Source of the DNA: Clostridium beijerinckii
GTDB lineage: Bacteria; Bacillota; Clostridia; Clostridiales; Clostridiaceae
NCBI GenBank assembly: GCA_003129525.1
Contig: CP029329.1
Location: 1,062,001 to 1,126,000, forward strand
Length of the DNA: 64,000 nt
Reading direction: 5' to 3'
Part shown: positions 45,885 through 55,325 of the stretch, piece after piece
Layout of the letters: each line of letters opens with the position of its first letter
Position numbering within the stretch: position 1 is the stretch's first letter
Translations under genes and position numbers: made by a program
Notes under the pieces: model-generated
Told to the model about the DNA's origin: nothing
What the model saw: only the letters and a program-made list of their open reading frames with translations
The model's database searches: none

Positions 45885-47294
45885 ATGAAATGTGGAAGTC
45901 TACTTCAAAAATTAATAATGACATTTATTATTATTTTAACTATTGTTTTAGTGTTACTTGCATGGATGCTATCTATATGGTTTAAGATAACTTACTTTGG
46001 TGAGAAAAGGACTCAATTTAAACAAGATGGAGAATATATATCTAATGTTATTAAAACATATGATATTGAGAAAAATGATATAAAGTTTGATGAACTACAA
46101 GCAATAGTAGATATGTCAAGTGTTGGAGCTAATGCAGATATTATTGTTTGTGATAAGTTTGACTACGTATATTTATATTCTAAAATTGATGAGAATATAA
46201 ATATAGAAGATAAGCCTGATATTTCAGAAAAAGATATGAATTCATTAATGAATGGGCAGCCTGTAGAATATATTAATAAACAGTTTACTTATATGTATCC
46301 AATAAGAGAAAACGATGAATTCCAAGGATATGTTGTAATGACAACTCCATTATCAACTATAAGCAAGCAATTACATAGAATTTACTTTATCGTATGGATA
46401 TCTGCATTAGTTGCTATGGTATTTGCATCAGCAGTTTTGTCCTTAGTTTCAAAGAAAATATTAATTAATCCCTTAGCACAAATAAACAATGTAGCTAAAA
46501 AATTTGCTAATGGAGAAGTTAATAGAAGAGTTTATATAGAATCAAAAGATGAGATTGGTGAACTTGCTAATTCTTTTAATATAATGGCGGAATCTTTAGA
46601 AAAAGTTGAGAATAATAGAAGAGACTTTATATCAAACGTTTCTCATGAATTAAGATCTCCAATTACATCTATAAAGGGATTTATTGCAGGAATAATTGAC
46701 GGCGTAATTCCAAAAGATAAAGAAGGATATTATTTAGATAGAGTTTATAGCGAGATAAAAAGACTTACAAGATTAATTAATGACTTATTAGATTTATCAG
46801 CTATTGAATCTGGTAAATTAAAATTTAATATGAAAAAGATTGATATAAATGAATTAGTTAGATTGTGCATTATAAATAATGAACAGAATATAAAGGAAAA
46901 GGAAATAACATTAAAAATAGAGTTACAATATGAAAAATGCTATGCAAATGCGGATGAAGATAAAACAATGCAAGTTATAACTAATTTGTTAGATAATGCT
47001 ATTAAATATTGTGGTAATAATGGAATAATAAAAATTAACACATATCATAAGGGAACAAAAGTTTTTGTGCAAATATATAATAATGGACCTAAAATTGGAG
47101 ATGAAGAAATAAGGAATATATGGAATAGATTTTACAAGTCAGATAAATCTAGAACAAATAAAGTTAGTACTGGACTTGGATTATCTATAGTAAGGATGAT
47201 ACTTATGCAACAAGGTGAAGAAGTGTGGGTTAAAAATAATTCGGACATAGGTGTTACATTCACATTTTCACTTACAAAATATAGGAATAGATAA
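45885..47294 (+). CDS. sensor histidine kinase
   Basis: 469-residue membrane kinase. Transmembrane helices at about residues 10-32 and 165-187 enclose an extracytoplasmic sensor domain of ~130 residues. A HAMP domain follows (KKILINPLAQINNVAKKFANGEVNRRV), then HisKA with the phosphorylated His 254 in FISNVSHELRSPITSIKG, and a HATPase domain with N box TNLLDNAIKYC and G boxes NNGPKIG and STGLGLSIV. Its ATG directly follows the regulator stop, so translation is coupled. The ligand cannot be told. Confidence 0.94.
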   Translation: MKCGSLLQKLIMTFIIILTIVLVLLAWMLSIWFKITYFGEKRTQFKQDGEYISNVIKTYDIEKNDIKFDELQAIVDMSSVGANADIIVCDKFDYVYLYSKIDENINIEDKPDISEKDMNSLMNGQPVEYINKQFTYMYPIRENDEFQGYVVMTTPLSTISKQLHRIYFIVWISALVAMVFASAVLSLVSKKILINPLAQINNVAKKFANGEVNRRVYIESKDEIGELANSFNIMAESLEKVENNRRDFISNVSHELRSPITSIKGFIAGIIDGVIPKDKEGYYLDRVYSEIKRLTRLINDLLDLSAIESGKLKFNMKKIDINELVRLCIINNEQNIKEKEITLKIELQYEKCYANADEDKTMQVITNLLDNAIKYCGNNGIIKINTYHKGTKVFVQIYNNGPKIGDEEIRNIWNRFYKSDKSRTNKVSTGLGLSIVRMILMQQGEEVWVKNNSDIGVTFTFSLTKYRNR

Positions 47295-47316
47295 AACTTC
47301 TAAGGAGGAGAAAAAT

Positions 47317-47892
47317 ATGTTTTTGATAGTTGGTCTTGGAAATCCAGGTAAGGAATATGAAGATACAAGACATAATATTGGATTTAAAGTTATTGATAAT
47401 ATTGCAAAAGAGTATAATATTGAAATAAACAGGCAAAAATTTAAAGGTATATATGGAGAAGGATTTATTGAAGGAGAAAAGGTTATGCTTTTAAAGCCAA
47501 CCACTTTTATGAATTTAAGTGGAGAAAGTGTAAGGGCGGTAGTGGACTTCTATAATCTTAATAATGATAAGATTTTAGTTATATATGATGATATTAGCTT
47601 AGAAGTTGGAACTTTAAGAATAAGAGAAAAAGGAAGTGCAGGTGGGCATAATGGAATAAAAAGCATTATAGCGCATCTTAGCAGTGATATTTTTCCGCGA
47701 ATAAAAGTTGGTGTAGGACAACCTGACATAAACTTAATTAAATATGTTTTAGGCAAATTTACAAAAGAAGAAGAAGTTGTTTTAAGTGAAAGTATACAAG
47801 CGTCAACAAAGGCAACTAAAGAAATAATAAAAAATGATATAAAAACAGCTATGAATCAGTTTAATGGATTTAAAGCAAATAAAAAGGTTTAA
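47317..47892 (+). CDS. pth: peptidyl-tRNA hydrolase
   Basis: Releases tRNA from peptidyl-tRNA that drops off ribosomes. 191 residues with LIVGLGNPGKEYEDTRHNIGF (catalytic His included), PTTFMNLSGESVRAVVDFY, YDDISLEVGTLRIREKGSAGGHNGIKSI. Start ATG 47317 behind AAGGAGGAG; an in-frame start at 47251 lies inside the kinase gene and would add 22 unlike residues. mfd follows after 14 bases, as in Bacillus-type gene order. Confidence 0.97.
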   Translation: MFLIVGLGNPGKEYEDTRHNIGFKVIDNIAKEYNIEINRQKFKGIYGEGFIEGEKVMLLKPTTFMNLSGESVRAVVDFYNLNNDKILVIYDDISLEVGTLRIREKGSAGGHNGIKSIIAHLSSDIFPRIKVGVGQPDINLIKYVLGKFTKEEEVVLSESIQASTKATKEIIKNDIKTAMNQFNGFKANKKV

Positions 47893-47906
47893 AGAAGGTG
47901 CATAAA

Positions 47907-50900
47907 ATGAGATTAAAAGGGTTATTAGAGCCCTTGGAAAATAGTATAGAATTTCTAAATATCATAAAAGGTATTGAAAACAAAAAATATCCTATTGGAA
48001 TATATGGCACAGCCGAGTCAGGTAGAGGATATCTGATAGATGGAATTTTTGAAAATATTGATAAATCTATGATAATTGTCACTCAAAGTGATATGGAGGC
48101 AAAAAACCTTTATGAAGATTTGATATTATATACCAATGAAGTATACTACTTTCCAGTAAAAGAAATGGTTTTCTATAGTATTGATGCTATTTCAGGAGAT
48201 TTAAGATGGGAAAGATTAAAGGTAATAAATGAAATATTAAATAAGAAAAAGAAAATAATAGTAACATCAATAGATGCCTTTGCAGCTAAATATACTCCAC
48301 ATAAATTATTTTTAGAGTATAGTATGAATTTAAAAGAGGGCGATGAAGTTAATCTTAATGAAATATCAAAAACATTAGTTCAATCTGGTTATGAAAGAAT
48401 TGAAATGGTAGAAGGTAAGGGCCAATTTTCATTAAGGGGTGGAATATTAGATGTATTCCCAACGTGTTCAACTTATCCATATAGAGTTGAACTTTTTGGT
48501 GATGAAATAGACTCTATTAGGACATTTAATACAGAGTCTCAACGAAGTATTGAAAAAGTTAGAAAATTAAATATTTTTCCTGCAAAAGAAATAATAATAT
48601 CTGAAGAAACTATAAAATATGGATGTGATAAGCTCAGAGAAGAATTCGATAGAATTGCGTTGGATGATAAAGATAATGAGCGAGTGGAAAAGTTAAGAAA
48701 GATATTAAACAAAAATCTAGAATCGCTAGAAGAAACATCATATTTTGAAACCATAGATAGTTATTTGCCATATTTAACTAAAGAAACAGAAAGTCTTTTT
48801 GATTATTTTAAAGATTACTTTTTCGTAGTAGATAATGTTCAAAGATGTAAGGGGAAATTAGAATCTACATATTTAGAATTCAAAGAAAATTTTACTGCTT
48901 TTTCTCAAAGAGGAGATATATTTCCCGGGCAAGGAAACTTATTAATTAATAAAGAAGAGGTATTAGAATCATTTGAGGAGCAAAATATCGTTTTTTTTGA
49001 ACCTCTAGCTAAGATTAATGATTGGTTAAAACCATATTCAACAGTAGATGTAGCTCAAGTGACACTAAATAACTATCAAGGGCAATTAGATTTATTAATT
49101 GATGATATATTAAGTAAAAAGACTGCTGGATATAAGACGTTAATATTATCGGGAACAAGAGCCAGGGGAGAACGTCTAGTAGGAACTTTAAGAGATAGAG
49201 GAATAGAGAGTAGTTATAGAGATAATATTGATAAAATTCAATATGGTGAAGTTGTAATAACTTTTGGTAATCAATTAAAGGGTTTTGAATATCCAAATTA
49301 CAAAACTTGTGTAATATCAGATAGAGAAGTGTTTGGTGAAGCAAAGAGGAAACTCAAAAATAGCAAGTCAAAGAAAAAAGGAATTTCTAAGATAAAGAGT
49401 TTTGCAGAACTAAAACCAGGAGATTATGTAGTTCATGCTAATCACGGAGTTGGTGTTTATAAAGGAATTAAGCAAATTGATGTTGGCGGGCATAAAAGAG
49501 ATTATTTGGATATTGTATATGATAAAGGCGACAAATTATATGTTCCAGTAGACCAACTTGATTTAATCCAAAAATATATTGGAAGTGAAGGCAAATTTCC
49601 TAAGGTTAATAAGCTTGGAAGTATTGAATGGCAAAAGGCAAAGGCAAAGGCAAGAAAGTCAATTAATGAAATAGCTCAAGATTTAGTTAAGCTGTATGCT
49701 ATGAGAAGTACTGTAAAGGGACATAAATTTCCTAAGGATACGCAATGGCAAAAGCAATTTGAAGATGAATTTCCATTTGAAGAAACTCCAGACCAATTGA
49801 CATCCATAGATGAGATTAAACTAGATATGGAATCGGATAAGCCAATGGATAGACTTTTATGCGGAGACGTTGGATATGGTAAGACTGAAGTTGCATTAAG
49901 AGCTTCATTTAAGGCTGTTATGGATGGAAAACAAGTAGCAATATTAGTTCCAACTACTATTTTAGCAGAACAACATTATAAAAATATAAAAAATAGATTT
50001 TCTGATTTTCCTATAAAAGTAGATATGGTTAGTAGATTTAGAACATCAAAGCAACAAAAAGAAATTTTACAAAAAGCAAAAGAAGGTAACTTAGATATTT
50101 TAATAGGTACTCATAGGTTAGTATCAAAAGATATACAGTTCAAGGATTTAGGATTATTAGTAGTAGATGAAGAACAAAGATTTGGAGTAAAACAAAAAGA
50201 ACAAATTAAAAACATTAAGAGAAATGTTGATGTTTTAACTTTAAGCGCAACCCCAATTCCTAGAACTCTTCATATGTCACTAAGTGGAGTTAGAGATATT
50301 TCTGTTATTGAAACTCCGCCAGAAGAGAGATATCCTATTCAAACATATGTTGTAGAACAAAATGATCAACTTATAAGAGATGCTATTCTTAGAGAAATAG
50401 GAAGAGGTGGTCAAGTTTACTTTGTATATAATAGGGTTGAAGACATTGAAAGAATGGCTAAGTATGTGCAGGCATTAGTTCCAGAAAGTAAAGTTGGAAT
50501 CGCTCATGGACAGATGGCAGAAAGACAACTTGAAAGAGAAATGTTTGATTTCATGTCACAAGAATATAATGTATTAGTTTGTACAACCATAATAGAGACA
50601 GGGATGGATATTCAAAATGTAAATACAATAATAATTTATAATTCAGATAAGATGGGACTATCTCAACTTTATCAATTAAGAGGTAGAGTAGGTAGATCTA
50701 ATAGAATTGCATATGCATATCTTTTATATACTAAAGACAAGGTTTTAACAGAGGTTGCAGAAAAGAGACTTAAGGCATTAAAAGATTTTACTGAATTAGG
50801 TTCTGGATTTAAGATAGCCATGAGGGACTTAGAGATTAGAGGAGCCGGTAATATGATGGGTTCATCCCAACATGGTCATATGGCATCGATAGGATATGAC

Positions 50901-51407
50901 TTATATTGCAGAATGCTTGAAGATACAGTTAAACTACTTAAGGGAGAAATTGATAAAGAACCTATAGAAACGACATTAGATATAAAAGTTGATGCATTTA
51001 TATCAGAAAGTTATATAGATGATGAAATTCAAAAGATTGAGGTTTATAAAAAGATAGCTGCAATCGAAGGTTTAGAGGATTACAATGACATAAAGGAAGA
51101 ATTAGAAGATAGATATTCTAAGATACCAGAGCCAGTGTATAATTTAATGGATATTGCATATATAAAGAGTCAAGCTAAATCAATCTTTATAGAAGAAATA
51201 AAAGAAACTTCTAAGGAAATAATATTTAAATTTGCACAAGATGAAAGTGAATATAAGAAAATATTCAAAACTTTAATGGATAAATATAAGAAGAGTGTAG
51301 TATTAAAATTTGGCACCAATCCTTATTTTGCATTCAAATTAAAAGATATAAAGAAAGAAAGTAAATTAGAATTTTTAAAAGAAGTCTTTGATGACATAAT
51401 ATTGTAA
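47907..51407 (+). CDS. mfd: transcription-repair coupling factor
   Basis: Removes RNA polymerase stalled at DNA lesions and recruits excision repair. 1166 residues. An N-terminal UvrB-like part (GQFSLRGGILDVFPTCSTYPYRVELFGDEIDSIR), an RNA polymerase interaction domain (LKPGDYVVHANHGVGVYKGI, near residue 505), then SF2 motor motifs: LCGDVGYGKTEVALRA, VPTTILAEQHY, VVDEEQRFGV, LSATPIPRTLHMSL, YNRVED, TTIIETGMDIQNVN, QLRGRVGRS. C-terminal TRCF domain last. Start ATG 47907 behind GAAGGTG; an in-frame GTG at 47898 overlaps it. Confidence 0.97.
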   Translation: MRLKGLLEPLENSIEFLNIIKGIENKKYPIGIYGTAESGRGYLIDGIFENIDKSMIIVTQSDMEAKNLYEDLILYTNEVYYFPVKEMVFYSIDAISGDLRWERLKVINEILNKKKKIIVTSIDAFAAKYTPHKLFLEYSMNLKEGDEVNLNEISKTLVQSGYERIEMVEGKGQFSLRGGILDVFPTCSTYPYRVELFGDEIDSIRTFNTESQRSIEKVRKLNIFPAKEIIISEETIKYGCDKLREEFDRIALDDKDNERVEKLRKILNKNLESLEETSYFETIDSYLPYLTKETESLFDYFKDYFFVVDNVQRCKGKLESTYLEFKENFTAFSQRGDIFPGQGNLLINKEEVLESFEEQNIVFFEPLAKINDWLKPYSTVDVAQVTLNNYQGQLDLLIDDILSKKTAGYKTLILSGTRARGERLVGTLRDRGIESSYRDNIDKIQYGEVVITFGNQLKGFEYPNYKTCVISDREVFGEAKRKLKNSKSKKKGISKIKSFAELKPGDYVVHANHGVGVYKGIKQIDVGGHKRDYLDIVYDKGDKLYVPVDQLDLIQKYIGSEGKFPKVNKLGSIEWQKAKAKARKSINEIAQDLVKLYAMRSTVKGHKFPKDTQWQKQFEDEFPFEETPDQLTSIDEIKLDMESDKPMDRLLCGDVGYGKTEVALRASFKAVMDGKQVAILVPTTILAEQHYKNIKNRFSDFPIKVDMVSRFRTSKQQKEILQKAKEGNLDILIGTHRLVSKDIQFKDLGLLVVDEEQRFGVKQKEQIKNIKRNVDVLTLSATPIPRTLHMSLSGVRDISVIETPPEERYPIQTYVVEQNDQLIRDAILREIGRGGQVYFVYNRVEDIERMAKYVQALVPESKVGIAHGQMAERQLEREMFDFMSQEYNVLVCTTIIETGMDIQNVNTIIIYNSDKMGLSQLYQLRGRVGRSNRIAYAYLLYTKDKVLTEVAEKRLKALKDFTELGSGFKIAMRDLEIRGAGNMMGSSQHGHMASIGYDLYCRMLEDTVKLLKGEIDKEPIETTLDIKVDAFISESYIDDEIQKIEVYKKIAAIEGLEDYNDIKEELEDRYSKIPEPVYNLMDIAYIKSQAKSIFIEEIKETSKEIIFKFAQDESEYKKIFKTLMDKYKKSVVLKFGTNPYFAFKLKDIKKESKLEFLKEVFDDIIL

Positions 51408-51510
51408 CAAATATATGATATAAAAGAGAAGTAATAAAAATAAAATAGTGTAAAAAATTGAATTATAAAAGCAATATTGATATACTAATATTATTACTTT
51501 TTACAGTAAG

Positions 51511-51578
51511 ACATCTTCAAAAATAACAGTATATTACAAAATATATATTATGTATTTTAACAGTTATTTTTTAATGTT
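51511..51578. repeat. hairpin related to the dispersed repeat, copy L (diverged)
   Basis: Ends AAGACATCT and AATGTTTAAAT; inner arms AAAAATAAC (51519 area) and GTTATTTTT (51562 area) are complementary. It keeps the AAATAACAG/GTTATTT core but the ends have diverged. Between mfd and prsA. Confidence 0.4.
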
Positions 51579-51607
51579 TAAATCTAGGAATAAGCGAGGG
51601 GAAAATT

Positions 51608-52606
51608 TTGAAAAAAATAAAAAAAATTATTGCAACAATAGCTATATTAACAATTGCAGTATCAGCTATGGGATGTAAGATGATTGAGAAAACACCAGAG
51701 GCAATACAAAAAACAGTTCTTGCAACAATTGGAAATGAAAAAATAACAAAAGGCGATTTTGATAAAGAAATGAGTAAATATGATGCTCAGTTAAAACAAC
51801 AGTATGGAGATGATTATGCAACTAATGATAAAGTAAAAGATCAAATAACAAAAATCAAAAAACAACAATTAGATAGTTTAGTAACCGAAAAGATACTTTT
51901 ACAAAAGGCTACTGAATTAAATCTTAAACCATCTGATGATGATATAAATAAGCAAATTGATGATACTATAAATCAATATAAGACTCAATATCCTGCAGAA
52001 GGACAATTTGAGAGTGCTTTACAACAAAATGGTATTACTGAGGATGAACTTAAGGAATCTTTAAAGAATGAAATCATAACAAAGGCAGTTCAACAAGATA
52101 TGTTGAAAGATATAACAGTTACAGATGATGATGTTCAAACATATTATGATGAAAATAAAGATGCTAAATATTCAGTAGGTGCTGGTGCAACTGTAGCACA
52201 CATATTAGTGGCAGATGAAGAAACAGCAAAAAGTTTAAAAGCTAAATTAGATGCTGGTGCTGATTTTGCAACATTGGCTAAGGAAAACTCAACAGATACA
52301 GGAACTAAGGATAGAGGCGGTAGCTTAGGATTTGTAGCCTATAACTCAACAGAATTAGTTGCTGAATTTGTAAATGGATTTAAAGACTTAAAAGAGGGCG
52401 AAGTTTCTGAACCAGTAAAAAGCCAATATGGATATCATATAATCAAAGCTACTGGATTAAAAAATGCAGAAATAACTCCATTTGATCAAGTCAAAGATGA
52501 AATTAAATCAACATTGTTACAACAAAAACAAGGAGACACTTTTAATTCAAAAGTAGAGGAATGGAAAACAGAATTAAAGGTTAAAACTAATGAGGATAAA
52601 TTATAA
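51608..52606 (+). CDS. prsA: PrsA-type foldase lipoprotein (parvulin peptidyl-prolyl isomerase)
   Basis: Extracytoplasmic chaperone/isomerase for secreted proteins. 332 residues, TTG start at 51608 behind GAGGGG. The signal peptide ends in the lipobox AMGC (Cys 23). A SurA-like N-terminal part (TIGNEKITKGDFDKEMSKY) is followed by a parvulin domain (ATVAHILVADEETAKSLKAKL...STDTGTKDRGGSLGFV...VKSQYGYHIIKATG, residues ~190-290). Its lipid anchor would be added by Lgt, also encoded here. A strong terminator follows at 52626-52675. Confidence 0.94.
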   Translation: MKKIKKIIATIAILTIAVSAMGCKMIEKTPEAIQKTVLATIGNEKITKGDFDKEMSKYDAQLKQQYGDDYATNDKVKDQITKIKKQQLDSLVTEKILLQKATELNLKPSDDDINKQIDDTINQYKTQYPAEGQFESALQQNGITEDELKESLKNEIITKAVQQDMLKDITVTDDDVQTYYDENKDAKYSVGAGATVAHILVADEETAKSLKAKLDAGADFATLAKENSTDTGTKDRGGSLGFVAYNSTELVAEFVNGFKDLKEGEVSEPVKSQYGYHIIKATGLKNAEITPFDQVKDEIKSTLLQQKQGDTFNSKVEEWKTELKVKTNEDKL

Positions 52607-52625
52607 TTATCAATGAGAAATAAAT

Positions 52626-52675
52626 AAAGAAGGCTGTTTTTAAATAATTATTTAAAAACAGCCTTCTTTATTTAA
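52626..52675 (+). terminator. rho-independent terminator of prsA
   Basis: A near-perfect stem of about 20 bp: AAGAAGGCTGTTTTTAAATA pairs with TATTTAAAAACAGCCTTCTT, followed by TATTT. Confidence 0.85.
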
Positions 52676-52762
52676 ATAACATAATATTATGAATAAAATA
52701 ATCGAAAAATAGCTAATATAAAAAAGAATTTGAATTAAAAGTGTAATCAACATATAATACCT

Positions 52763-52854
52763 AGAATATAAGAATATAAGAATATAAGAATATAAGAATA
52801 TAAGAATATAAGAATATAAGAATATAAGAATATAAGAATATAAGAATATAAGAA
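52763..52854 (+). repeat. 8-bp microsatellite, 11 copies of AGAATATA
   Basis: Eleven perfect, uninterrupted AGAATATA units (52763-52850) plus a partial AGAA. It lies between the prsA terminator and spoVT. Uninterrupted arrays of this type vary in length by replication slippage. The gap 52607-53125 otherwise holds only the terminator and AT-rich sequence. Confidence 0.98.
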
Positions 52855-53125
52855 GTTAATAATAAAAACATATGAAAAGTATAGTAGAACACAGGCTTTG
52901 GAGGTATATTGTAAAAAAAAATTAACTGTAAAGCATATCTATTTAGTTTTGAAATGATAATTTTTTATGTGTAAGAAATTGAGAATAGAAATATTTCAGT
53001 TAAGTATGTAAGTTTATGAAAAATAAATTTATATAAAATTTGCCTATAAGTGTATAAAATTTCTAGAAATTCAAATAATAATAGTGCAACAAATTAATAG
53101 AGTTTCAAAGGAGGTTATACAACCA

Positions 53126-53674
53126 ATGAAAGCAACAGGAATAGTTAGAAGAATTGATGATTTAGGAAGAGTGGTAATACCAAAAGAAATAAGGAGAACT
53201 TTAAGAATAAGAGAAGGAGATCCACTAGAGATCTTTACAGATAGAGATGGTGGCGTGATTCTAAAAAAATATTCACCAATTGAAGAACTTACTAATTTTT
53301 CAAAAGAATATTGTGATAGCTTACAACAAGTTATAGGGCACGTTGTCTTAATCGCTGATAAAGATGCATTTGTTTCTGTGAGTGGAGCAACTAAAAAGGA
53401 ATATGTAGAAAGAAAGGTAAGTAGTGAGCTAGAAAAAATAATGGATGCAAGAAAGACTGTGTTATTAAATAAATCTAATAATTCAGTAATACCATTACAT
53501 AATGATGATGATGAAACAACTTATAACAGCCAAGTTATATCACCAATCATGGCAGAAGGCGATCAAATTGGTGCAGTAATAATTGTATCAAAAGAAGATG
53601 TAGAACTTGGTGAAGTTGAAACAAAACTAGTTGAAACAGCAGCAGCATTTTTAGGGAAACAAATGGAGCAATAA
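53126..53674 (+). CDS. spoVT: stage V sporulation transcription factor SpoVT
   Basis: 182-residue AbrB-family regulator acting in the forespore. The N-terminal swapped-hairpin DNA-binding domain (MKATGIVRRIDDLGRVVIPKEI...REGDPLEIF) and a C-terminal GAF-like domain (residues ~60-180) are intact. Start ATG 53126 behind the ideal AAAGGAGGT; an in-frame GTG at 53084 would add 14 residues that precede this site. In Bacillus spoVT is transcribed by sigma-G; TGTATA at 53051 with CAAATAATA 15 bases on is a weak candidate. Confidence 0.95.
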   Translation: MKATGIVRRIDDLGRVVIPKEIRRTLRIREGDPLEIFTDRDGGVILKKYSPIEELTNFSKEYCDSLQQVIGHVVLIADKDAFVSVSGATKKEYVERKVSSELEKIMDARKTVLLNKSNNSVIPLHNDDDETTYNSQVISPIMAEGDQIGAVIIVSKEDVELGEVETKLVETAAAFLGKQMEQ

Positions 53675-53715
53675 TATTTATTATTTAATCACTGTATAAA
53701 AATAAAAGGCATAAT

Positions 53716-53766
53716 ACCTCTAAACTTACAATAATAATTAATTAGTAACATGTAAGTTTGGAGGTG
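53716..53766 (+). promoter_or_regulatory. hairpin sequestering the ribosome binding site of the spoVB-like gene
   Basis: ACCTCTAAACTTACA (53716-53730) pairs with TGTAAGTTTGGAGGT (53751-53765), 15 bp with one G-U pair and a 20-base loop. The 3' arm contains the whole ribosome binding site GGAGGTG, which ends five bases before the ATG. A TTTT run follows, so it may double as the spoVT terminator. Confidence 0.7.
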
Positions 53767-53770
53767 TTTT

Positions 53771-55306
53771 ATGAATAAGCAATCCCTAATAAAAGGGAGC
53801 ATAATTCTTGGCGGTGCAGGAATAGTAACTAGATTTCTAGGTTTGTTCTTTAGATGGCCACTAATAATGTTAATAGGAGATGAAGGAATAGGGTATTATC
53901 AAATGTCATATCCGCTGTATATGTTTTTTATAGCTATGGCTTCAGGAGTACCTGTAGCAATATCAAAGATGATATCAGAAAAAAATGCAACAAATGATAT
54001 GTATGGAAGCTTTGAAGTAATGAAGGAATCTGCTATTTTAATGACTATAATAGGGACAGGCACCACGTTGGCATTATTCTTTTTTGCAAAGCCAATAATA
54101 GTATTTTTAAAATGGGATCCCAAAGCATATTATTCATTAATAGGAATATCTTTTGCACCAATTGTAATATCCTTTGTAACTATTTTTAGAGGTTTTTTTC
54201 AAGGGCTACAGAATATGACTCCATCAGCTATATCACAAATAATAGAACAGGTTGGGAGAGTTATATTTGGAGTAGGACTTGCTATATTTCTATTACCAAA
54301 GGGAATTGAATATTCTGCAGGAGGAGCAGCCTTTGGCGCTACAGCAGGAGGAATTATTGGGGGGGGATATTTATATTCCAATTACAAAAGGATAAAGAAA
54401 CGTTATAATGTAAAAAAGATAAAAAGCAATCCAGAAATATTAAATACAATATTAAGAATTGCAATACCAATATCGTTAGGAACAACAGTTGGTAGCATTA
54501 TGAATCTAATAGATTCAATATTAGTTCCACAAAAACTATTAGAAGCAGGATTTTCAAACACGCAAGCTACTATACTATATGCACAACTAACTGGAAAGGC
54601 ATCTGTCATTATAAATATTCCATTAACCCTTTCCATGGCAATTTGCACATCTTTAATCCCTATTATAGCTGAAATATTTATACTTAAAAGACAAAAAGAA
54701 TTAAATAATAAAATAGATGCTTCTATGAAGATGACAACGGTAATTGCAATTCCTTGTACCTTTGGACTCTTCTTTCTAGCTGAACCAGTAATGAAATTTA
54801 TATTTCCAGGTAGATTTGAGGGCATAGAAATATTAAAATATTTATCTCTAACTATACCTTTTATAATAATTACCCAAACAACAACAGCCATACTGCAGGG
54901 AACAGGAAATTATATAAAACCTGTTATTAATTTATTAATTGGATGTATAATTAAGATAATTTTAACTTGGGTATTGGTTCCTATGGAGCAATTTAATATA
55001 TATGGTGCTGTTATAGCAAGTTTTAGTGCTTATGCGACAGTAAGTATTTTAAATATAGTAACAATGAAATTTACTTTGAGGGTAAAACTTAACTTATACA
55101 AGATACTAATAAAACCAGCATATGCATCGACTATTATGATGTTATTTGTATTAATTAGTTATAATATTATATATAAAAATACAACAAGTAATGGAATATC
55201 TTGCTTAATATCTATATTTTTAGGTATGATAATATATATGATATTAATAATTGTATTTAAAGTGTTTAATGTTGAAGAAATAAAGAGTAGAATTAAAAAA
55301 AGGTAA
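53771..55306 (+). CDS. SpoVB/MurJ-like polysaccharide flippase (MATE/MOP superfamily)
   Basis: 511-residue membrane protein with about 14 hydrophobic helices. Family features: KGSIILGGAGIVTRFLGLFFRWPLIMLIGDEGIGYYQMSYPLY at the N-terminus and IFRGFFQGLQNMTPSAISQIIEQVGRV in the middle. Relatives are lipid II or oligosaccharide flippases; SpoVB is needed for spore cortex in Bacillus, and this position (spoVT - flippase - mazG) matches yabM. The start ATG 53771 depends on GGAGGTG, which is buried in a hairpin (53716-53765). Confidence 0.92.
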   Translation: MNKQSLIKGSIILGGAGIVTRFLGLFFRWPLIMLIGDEGIGYYQMSYPLYMFFIAMASGVPVAISKMISEKNATNDMYGSFEVMKESAILMTIIGTGTTLALFFFAKPIIVFLKWDPKAYYSLIGISFAPIVISFVTIFRGFFQGLQNMTPSAISQIIEQVGRVIFGVGLAIFLLPKGIEYSAGGAAFGATAGGIIGGGYLYSNYKRIKKRYNVKKIKSNPEILNTILRIAIPISLGTTVGSIMNLIDSILVPQKLLEAGFSNTQATILYAQLTGKASVIINIPLTLSMAICTSLIPIIAEIFILKRQKELNNKIDASMKMTTVIAIPCTFGLFFLAEPVMKFIFPGRFEGIEILKYLSLTIPFIIITQTTTAILQGTGNYIKPVINLLIGCIIKIILTWVLVPMEQFNIYGAVIASFSAYATVSILNIVTMKFTLRVKLNLYKILIKPAYASTIMMLFVLISYNIIYKNTTSNGISCLISIFLGMIIYMILIIVFKVFNVEEIKSRIKKR

Positions 55307-55325
55307 AAAGGAGAGAAAAAACCTA

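Noticed and set aside
54403..54891. Minus-strand frame of 162 codons opposite the flippase gene
   Set aside because: Mirror of the hydrophobic codons of a membrane protein, no ribosome binding site.
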